Origin: an uncultured Acidobacteriota bacterium
GTDB lineage: Bacteria > Acidobacteriota > Blastocatellia > Pyrinomonadales > Pyrinomonadaceae
DNA: 64,000 nucleotides
Assembly: GCA_902826795.1 (NCBI GenBank)
Contig: CADEGD010000001.1
Coordinates: 124,001 to 188,000 of the forward strand
Direction of reading: 5' to 3'
The notes below the pieces were generated by a model. That model was not told the origin of the DNA. It ran no database searches and saw only the letters and a list, made by a program, of their open reading frames with translations. Positions 56,434-64,000 of this stretch are shown piece after piece. Each line of letters begins with the position of its first letter. Position 1 is the stretch's first letter. Position numbers and translations under genes: made by a program.

Positions 56434-57567
56434 CTAGGTAAGGTTCGCCATATCGTCCTGCTCCCGCGTACGGATCGCGCATATAATGCATGCCTCGCGG
56501 TGCATATGATATTTGTAAATGATACAGATATACGGACTCAACATTCGATCTCCGCGGATGCCGATGTCGTTCTTTTCTATCACCCACAAGGGCCCCGTGT
56601 ATGGGACTATCGCGTGCTTAACGTAGGTCAGATTCCACTGTCCGATAAAACCCTTGATCATTGGGACAAGCCGGGCGGGTGCGAGTTTAGCGTCCGGTGG
56701 AGTCGCGGCCCTTGCCCACCAACTCGGCATCGCACGAAGCATGTTCTGTTTATTCTTGGCATTCTCAGCAGTCTCTTTGGCTTTTTCGGCATTTGCGACC
56801 AGCTTCTGGCCGTCCGATCCGCTGAACTGAAAGGGGAACGCCGCGGATACCGTTGGGTACGAATCCGTTTCACCGTTCAACTTGCCCCAATCGTCGAATG
56901 TCTTGCCATAGACAGTGATATCGATCGTATAGGTTCCGCTCTGAGGAAATACGCTCCTGGCACTGTCGGCGTTATACCACTTCGTATAGAAACCCGACGG
57001 GAACTTGTAGTAATCGATATCTTCCTCAAGGGTTCCCGCGATCGTGCTGATCTTGCTCGGATCGGGTAAGACATCAAAGTTCCAATAGGTCTTCTGGGCG
57101 TCTTCCTTCGTCATCAACACGAAACTGCGCCCGTTGTGCCAATCATGTTCCCACGCTTCTTTTCCCGCCGGCAGAATGTTGAGGTGGTAATTGATGTAGT
57201 AAAACTTCGCATCTCCGAAGCCTTTCAGCCCGAACGCGTCGTAGACGGTCTTTCCGCCGAGATCGACGCGTCCGTAGATATACTCTGACGACGAAAAGCT
57301 CGTCTTCGGATTCGACCCGTCTGGATTGTTCGAGAAGGTGATCTTCGCTCCCGTGATCGGAATCCCGCGAGATTTGCCCGCCGAGGTCGATGATACGCCC
57401 GTAACCGAACCAACGGTTCCGTCTGTACCTGTCGGACTTGCCGGTGTTTCAGGTTTAGGGATCTTCGGCAACTTTATCTTCGGAAGTCCGAATTGTCCGG
57501 CGGCTCCGCCGGTAAAAAATAAGATCGATAAAATCGCGGCAGTTAGCAACGCGGAACCTTTGAACAT
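56434..57567 (-). CDS. Secreted protein of unknown function, C-terminus probably frameshifted
   Basis: This 377-residue protein has a signal peptide (about 1-25), a lysine/proline-rich start (LPKIKLPKIPKPETPASPTG) and a beta-rich body (ITFSNNPDGSNPKTSFSSSE, then YIYGRVDLGGKTVYDAFG). The start ATG 57567 has AGGAGG eight bases upstream. The last 30 residues look unnatural. In the neighbouring frame the reading NVESVYLYHLQISYAPRGM continues to a sensible end at 56387 (LIDCAVIK). One added base near 56549 would join the two. The intended gene is thus probably 56387-57567. Confidence 0.7.
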   Translation of the reverse strand: MFKGSALLTAAILSILFFTGGAAGQFGLPKIKLPKIPKPETPASPTGTDGTVGSVTGVSSTSAGKSRGIPITGAKITFSNNPDGSNPKTSFSSSEYIYGRVDLGGKTVYDAFGLKGFGDAKFYYINYHLNILPAGKEAWEHDWHNGRSFVLMTKEDAQKTYWNFDVLPDPSKISTIAGTLEEDIDYYKFPSGFYTKWYNADSARSVFPQSGTYTIDITVYGKTFDDWGKLNGETDSYPTVSAAFPFQFSGSDGQKLVANAEKAKETAENAKNKQNMLRAMPSWWARAATPPDAKLAPARLVPMIKGFIGQWNLTYVKHAIVPYTGPLWVIEKNDIGIRGDRMLSPYICIIYKYHMHREACIICAIRTREQDDMANLT

Positions 57568-57837
57568 AATTTTTCCTCCTAAATTGATCGAACTCACGTC
57601 GAAATGGTCGATTCGGTTCGAACTATGAGTTTCGGTCAACCTGATAAGACCTTTCCGCAGGAATCTTTCACAATTTTGTGCACGACAGGGTTGACGTTCG
57701 ATATTGAGAACGCTCAGGTGGTAGAATTCGGAAACGGATAGATGTCCTGTTAACGTCTTGGCTGGTAAGAATCAGAATGGATGCTTGCCGGATCGAACCC
57801 GATTCTACGCTATAAAAACTTAGTTCGAGGAGAAACA

Positions 57838-59742
<1,905 letters not shown>

Positions 59743-61215
59743 ATGAACGACAATCGTCCTAACGAGAAATGGCTTGACGGGAAAGCTCGTCAAGCCATGA
59801 TCGATAACGGCTTCGAACCGGAGTTTTCGGAGGAGATGGAAGGGCAACTCGCTTCCATCGCGAGCCGTGATTTGATCGCCGAAGCAGGCGACGCCAAAGA
59901 TCTTCGCGGCCTCGATTGGTCATCCATCGACAACAAAACCTCGCTTGATCTCGACCAGGTCGAGTGGGCCGAGCAGCTTGATAACGGCGACATTCGCGTG
60001 CTGGTCGGCATCGCCGATGTGGACGCGGCGGTCGAGAAGGGTTCACCGATCGATCGTCGAGCCGCTCGGAATACGGTCAGTGTTTACACCGAAAGCGAAG
60101 TTTTCCCGATGCTGCCCGAGCGGCTTTCTACCGATCTAACGTCACTGAACGAAGGTGAAGACCGGCTCGCGATCGTCGCCGACATGATCGTGAAAGAGAA
60201 CGGCGACGTGCCGCAGAGCACGTTTTATCGAGCTATTGTTCGCAATCGGGTAAAGCTCGATTACCCGACCGTTGGCGAATGGTTCGATGACGGCGGGCCG
60301 ATCCCTGAACAGATCGCGGACAAGCCTGACCTCATTGCCCAACTTGAATTGCAACGAAAGGCCGCCGAGAGACTTCATGGTTATCGACAAGCCAAAGGAG
60401 CGCTCGAGTTCGAATCGATCGAATCTGAGGCGGTTGTCGAAGACGGCGACGTGAAAGAGATCCGTGCTGTTCGTTCGAATTCCGCCAAGCGTCTTATCGA
60501 AAATTTCATGGTCGCGTCGAACGTCGAGATGGCAGAGTTTCTCGAGTCTCACGGCGTCGCGTCTATCCGGCGGATTGTCCGCACGCCTCGCCGGTGGGAC
60601 GGCATCGTTCGAATCGCTTCTGAGTACGGCGAACATCTTCCTCCCGAAGCCGACCAGCCATCGCTCGCCGCGTTCCTCGAAAAACGCCGCAACGCGGATC
60701 CAGAACGCTTTCCTGATCTTTCGCTTTCGATCATCAAACTCATTGGCAGCGGAGAGTACTTCGTCGAGCGACCCGGTCAAGACGCCGGTGGACACTTCGG
60801 TCTCGGAGTTCGGGACTATGCGCATTCGACCGCCCCGAATCGACGATATCCGGACGTCGTCGTTCAGCGGCTTGTGAAAGCGGTTATCGCCGGCCGGGGA
60901 CCAGCGTACACACCGGGAGAGCTGGACTCAATCGCCGAGCGTTGTAACGACCGCGAGAAAGCCGCGAGAAAGGTCGAGCGAAAGATGAGGAAGATCGTCG
61001 CGGCGGCGGTGATGAAGAAACGCATCGGCGAACGCTTCGATGCGATCGTAACAGGTGTGAATGAACACGGAACATTCGCCCGAATCCTTCGTCCACCGGT
61101 CGATGGAAGGGTTATTCGTGGCGAACACGGTCTGAATGTCGGCGAGAAGATCGATGTGAAACTATTGTCGGCGAACACGTCCAACGGCTTTATCGACTTT
61201 GCCGCCGGGAAGTGA
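59743..61215 (+). CDS. RNB-domain ribonuclease (RNase II/R superfamily)
   Basis: This 490-residue exoribonuclease would degrade RNA 3' to 5'. The catalytic core is WSSIDNKTSLDLDQVEWAEQ and VGIADVDAAVEKGSPIDRRA, with the acidic residues for metal binding, and the C-terminal RDYAHSTAPNRRYPDVVVQR. A short S1-like segment ends the protein. It lacks the N-terminal cold-shock domains of RNase R and RNase II, so it is a minimal form. Its ATG immediately follows the LVIVD stop (TAAATG), so the two are cotranscribed although the partner is secreted. Confidence 0.92.
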   Translation: MNDNRPNEKWLDGKARQAMIDNGFEPEFSEEMEGQLASIASRDLIAEAGDAKDLRGLDWSSIDNKTSLDLDQVEWAEQLDNGDIRVLVGIADVDAAVEKGSPIDRRAARNTVSVYTESEVFPMLPERLSTDLTSLNEGEDRLAIVADMIVKENGDVPQSTFYRAIVRNRVKLDYPTVGEWFDDGGPIPEQIADKPDLIAQLELQRKAAERLHGYRQAKGALEFESIESEAVVEDGDVKEIRAVRSNSAKRLIENFMVASNVEMAEFLESHGVASIRRIVRTPRRWDGIVRIASEYGEHLPPEADQPSLAAFLEKRRNADPERFPDLSLSIIKLIGSGEYFVERPGQDAGGHFGLGVRDYAHSTAPNRRYPDVVVQRLVKAVIAGRGPAYTPGELDSIAERCNDREKAARKVERKMRKIVAAAVMKKRIGERFDAIVTGVNEHGTFARILRPPVDGRVIRGEHGLNVGEKIDVKLLSANTSNGFIDFAAGK

Positions 61216-61488
61216 CCAAAGGATCTAGGAACTAATTGGATGTTTCCCCGCCAGTTCGATCGCATTTATTTGTAAAGTCAATGGCAATTCATACGTCCAT
61301 TTCGAGGATTGCCATGCCAACGCTGCCGTCCCCAATGCTTTACTTAGCAGCGTCGATGACACCACTCACTTCATTTTCACTTACCGTCCCGCCTTTGCCG
61401 GCCAATTTGGCCGCCCCGCGCTCAGAAGTGAACTGCCAGAACTTTCCGTCCTCAGTCGGCACAAAGGCATTGGCTTTTCCAATTCGGA

Positions 61489-62751
61489 CTACTGTGCCGT
61501 TTTCCTCCTTGAAAATACCGTATTGGTTGGCGACTGGCTTGTCCGGTGCCCAAACCTTGTGTTTTCTAATTCGCTTGCAAGTTGCTGTGCGGGCCCCTTA
61601 GGGTTACCCGTTGTACACGCCAACAGGCGTATCTCGTCTCCCGGAGCCAGATGTGGCCTAACGAGATTAGCAACTTCGCGGACACTTGCCTTGCGATAGA
61701 TTTCCTTCACTTTCTTTGGGTCAGGATGAGGGATACGCTTCACCAGGACGTAAAAGCCTGCGTCGTCGCCGTGTATGATAACATCGTAGGTTTTCGGTGG
61801 CGTCCTGATCACCGCGTATGCGGCTTTCATGGGGGCCATGTCTTCACCCATAATAATGGTCCTTCGCCCCGCTTGGTGAAACGGCAGCGTCCCTGTCGAG
61901 ACGGCCATTCCAGTAGAGGTATTCCGCGAAAGCAGGGCCACGGTCGATTCGGCCAACTTTTTCGTAGGGATTCTTAGCGCCCTAAATCCCTTCACGGCCA
62001 CCGCGCTAATTCTGGTGGTAAGGCCTCGGATTCCGGCTGCAACCACGCGAGACCCCGGAGCCCAAAAGTCGAGGGGAGATATGACCGAATAAGTAGTTCC
62101 GTTGTTGCTGCTGAATTGATGACCGTTTGCTCCGACGACTTCGCCATCCGGTAGAACGACGACATCGATCCCTCCGTTGAATCCCTGGAATTTTTCCCAT
62201 CCCTCAGGGGCATTAAACTCCTTCCAAAGGAAGAGTGGAACCCTGTTCGATATGTACTCTGAAGGGGTGCTAAAGCTGATCCCTTTGGGGTGGAGGAGGT
62301 ATGATCGGCTATCGTCATGCGAGTTGCCATCACCCACTACGTTTGAGTAATGACCGGTCACCTCCATCATCCAATTCACGACAGGTCTAAACCGGCCGCC
62401 AAAAGGGCACATAACACTGTTTGTGTACTCCCAAGTCGTTGCCGTGCTGAGAAAATTCTGACCCGTCATCCCCCTTTTCGTGATGATCACCAAAGGTTCG
62501 AAACTTCCGTCGTCGCGAGCCAGCAAAGCGTTATATTTACTATCGGGCTTTTCCCCCGGGGGTTTTGATGGCCAGTGCGGACCTTGACGAACATGGTACG
62601 CGTAAACTGGGTCCGACTCGATTTTCTTTTGACGATCGGGAGGGCGACCGCCTGGAGAGTTTTGGTGGTTATAGTCCTCGTTCCAGATTTTCAGACTCAG
62701 GTTAAGCGACAAGAAACTTCGATGGAACTGGAGTTCTTGGTCCGAAAGCAT
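61489..62751 (-). CDS. Toxin-like protein of unknown class, frameshifted near its end
   Basis: This 420-residue reading frame starts with GGAGG six bases before ATG 62751. No signal peptide is seen. A late domain (TYDVIIHGDDAGFYVLVKRI, EVANLVRPHLAPGDEIRLLA, CTTGNPKGPAQQLASELENT) resembles C-terminal domains of polymorphic toxins that carry an H-G and an L-x-x-C-T-T-G motif. After SELENT the frame changes; adding one base near 61556 gives VWAPDKPVANQYGIFKEENG and a natural end at 61340, about 470 residues in all. Catalytic role and target are unknown. Confidence 0.6.
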   Translation of the reverse strand: MLSDQELQFHRSFLSLNLSLKIWNEDYNHQNSPGGRPPDRQKKIESDPVYAYHVRQGPHWPSKPPGEKPDSKYNALLARDDGSFEPLVIITKRGMTGQNFLSTATTWEYTNSVMCPFGGRFRPVVNWMMEVTGHYSNVVGDGNSHDDSRSYLLHPKGISFSTPSEYISNRVPLFLWKEFNAPEGWEKFQGFNGGIDVVVLPDGEVVGANGHQFSSNNGTTYSVISPLDFWAPGSRVVAAGIRGLTTRISAVAVKGFRALRIPTKKLAESTVALLSRNTSTGMAVSTGTLPFHQAGRRTIIMGEDMAPMKAAYAVIRTPPKTYDVIIHGDDAGFYVLVKRIPHPDPKKVKEIYRKASVREVANLVRPHLAPGDEIRLLACTTGNPKGPAQQLASELENTRFGHRTSQSPTNTVFSRRKTAQ

Positions 62752-63083
62752 GGTGATCCTCCTAAAACAGTGAGCATTTCGGGTTCGAATTTTTCACGAA
62801 TTGTCGAACCAACTCGTGTTTCGTCTCACTTTGTTCTGTTAAGACGTCCTATCAAAAACGTTTCCGTTCTTTTACGGTCGCGCCAAAAAAAAACAGCGTC
62901 CGTTGCCGGACGCGATTGGTTGCAATCAAATTCTGAGGTATCTACCCTCGAGATTTGCCCACCCGCCTGACTGGATGAAGATCGCCCAGTAAAAGGGACG
63001 GCGGCGAGTGGGACGTTTGATCATCGCCAATCGGACCTGCCGCAACGCCTCGCCTCGACCGAATATTTGAGTCGGAGGTGGTC
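62752..63083. other. Gene-free gap of about 330 bases
   Basis: No credible coding sequence is seen. The gap contains the terminator at 62885-62913 and otherwise ordinary sequence upstream of the toxin-like gene (its ribosome-binding site lies just beside 62752). Confidence 0.5.
62885..62913 (-). terminator. Rho-independent terminator downstream of the photolyase-related gene
   Basis: On the minus strand GCGTCCG pairs with CGGACGC around a four-base loop and is followed by TG and nine T (the A-run 62885-62893 on the plus strand). It lies about 170 bases after the photolyase-related stop. Confidence 0.85.
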
Positions 63084-64000
63084 TTACTTGAGAAAGTTTT
63101 CGGCCGTATTGATGAGCCGCTCCCGACGAGAACTGTCCATTTTCGCAAGCAGCCGCGGCATCATCGAAAGTCGAGGATTGGATAGAAAAAAATTCTCGTG
63201 CTTAGCGATGAAACGCCAATAAAGGCCGTCCCAAATATCGCACCAATCACCGGCGGGAAAGTCGGACATCTTCCGGATATAGTTCGAGCCCGAAATGTAC
63301 GGCTTCGTCGTTATTGAGCCGCCGTCCGACTGCAGACTCATTCCATAAACGTTTGGTACCATTACCCAATCATATGCGTCGATGTAAAGTTCCATGAACC
63401 ACCGGTACGCCTCGTCCGGATCGATCTCCGTAAGCACCATGAAATTTCCGACTATCATCAGCCGCTCGATGTGGTGCGAGTAAGCATTCTTTAAGACCTT
63501 TTCAATAATATTATCGAGCGGGTCGATTCCCGTCGTCGCCGTCCAAAACGATTTCGGCAGCTTTCGCTTCGCCTTCCAGAAATTCGAGGTGCGCTGTTTG
63601 CGGCCGAGCGCAACATAGATGCCGCGCATGTATTCACGCCATCCGATCACCTGGCGAACGAACCCTTCAAGCGAATTGATCGGTGTGTCGTTCTTACGGG
63701 CGAAGGCCAGTGTCTTATCGATCACTTGCTGAGGTGTCAGCAAACCGATATTCAACATCGGGGTCAGCAGGCTGTGATAGATGAATGGCTCATCCTTCGA
63801 GATCGCATCCTCATAGTCACCGAACAACGCGAGCCGGTCTTTCAGAAACTCGTCTAGCCATAGCTCCGCTGACGCGTGATCGATCGGGTATGCAAAGTCG
63901 GCGGCACTGCCGTAGTTGTTTGAGAAATTGGCTTCTACGTAGTCGATCGCTTCCTTAACCGAACTGTCCAGCCTCGGCCGTTTGATGTCTGGCAGCACGA
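63084..64000 (-). CDS. Photolyase/cryptochrome-related flavoprotein (COG3046), cut by window edge
   Basis: This is the C-terminal part (about 305 residues) of a protein related to the bacterial cryptochrome/(6-4)-photolyase group. The FAD-binding helical domain is seen in SLEGFVRQVIGWREYMRGIY, NAYSHHIERLMIVGNFMVL and DWVMVPNVYGMSLQSDGGS, ending with SGSNYIRKMSDFPAGDWC and WDGLYWRFI. It probably repairs or senses light damage. In this last region only one cysteine is present (GDWCDIWDG), so the usual four-cysteine Fe-S cluster may be missing. The 5' end lies beyond base 64000. Confidence 0.82.
   Translation of the reverse strand, partial: VLPDIKRPRLDSSVKEAIDYVEANFSNNYGSAADFAYPIDHASAELWLDEFLKDRLALFGDYEDAISKDEPFIYHSLLTPMLNIGLLTPQQVIDKTLAFARKNDTPINSLEGFVRQVIGWREYMRGIYVALGRKQRTSNFWKAKRKLPKSFWTATTGIDPLDNIIEKVLKNAYSHHIERLMIVGNFMVLTEIDPDEAYRWFMELYIDAYDWVMVPNVYGMSLQSDGGSITTKPYISGSNYIRKMSDFPAGDWCDIWDGLYWRFIAKHENFFLSNPRLSMMPRLLAKMDSSRRERLINTAENFLK

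Noticed and set aside
57600..57837. tRNA-like stretch near TTCGATTCGGTTCGAACT
   Set aside because: No cloverleaf with acceptor and anticodon stems could be folded; the likeness is limited to a T-loop-like motif.

Overview
The window looks like part of a chromosome from a Gram-negative, free-living heterotroph. Visible reasons are a TonB energy transducer, several lipoproteins with a clear lipobox, an HtrA-type periplasmic protease, a complete-looking DAP/lysine and peptidoglycan-recycling gene set, and secreted glycoside hydrolases. The gene content (DUF512 radical SAM protein, LVIVD-repeat protein, SpoIID protein in a non-sporeformer context, DUF6036 pair) together with the dense palindromic repeats resembles Acidobacteriota, perhaps Blastocatellia. 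That placement is inference and needs marker genes. No rRNA, tRNA, CRISPR array, integrase or transposase was seen.

Layout. 1-2.0 kb: tail of an unknown gene, a GNAT acetyltransferase and a Rieske oxygenase. 2.0-4.6 kb: a MazEF-type toxin-antitoxin pair whose toxin gene overlaps the start of ligA. 4.6-6.0 kb: a Fic gene broken by four one-base losses. 6.1-13.7 kb: glyA with a phospholipase-A2-like gene, three unknown or lipoprotein genes, a zinc alcohol dehydrogenase, an HtrA protease and an aldehyde dehydrogenase. 13.7-22.8 kb: SpoIID protein, VIT-type transporter, GH97 glycosidase, ald, response regulator, DUF512 protein, TonB. 22.8-31.0 kb: a minus-strand purine-catabolism block (xdhC, xdhB, xdhA, a YdcZ-type transporter, a guanine-deaminase-like enzyme), then glutaminyl cyclase and a SurA-like/DsbA fusion. 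31-38.7 kb: alkyladenine glycosylase, an aminotransferase, a metallopeptidase-toxin-like gene, a DUF6036 nucleotidyltransferase pair, mpl and a DUF488 protein. 38.7-44.2 kb: an acetyl-CoA-synthetase-like gene carrying three internal palindromes, an SDR, a lipoprotein and lysC. 44.2-56.3 kb: TPR protein, M20 deacylase, a sucrose/fructan group (GH32, fructokinase, sugar-binding lipoprotein), then dapB, dapA and dapD with a P1 peptidase. 56.4-64 kb: two secreted proteins, an RNB ribonuclease, a toxin-like protein with a frameshift, and a photolyase-related protein cut by the window edge.

How the genes fit together. lysC, dapA, dapB, dapD and probably the M20 gene (dapE candidate) cover much of the succinylase route to meso-DAP; mpl recycles DAP-containing muropeptides. 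The deaminase and xdhABC would take guanine through xanthine to urate. GH32, the PfkB kinase and the sugar-binding lipoprotein suggest use of beta-fructosides.

The two most striking features are (i) palindromic repeats that have entered coding sequences in frame: three in the synthetase gene and several in xdhA, one family shared between the two genes; and (ii) seven positions in four genes where adding one base would restore a longer, sensible protein. The second may be assembly error, recent decay, or both.
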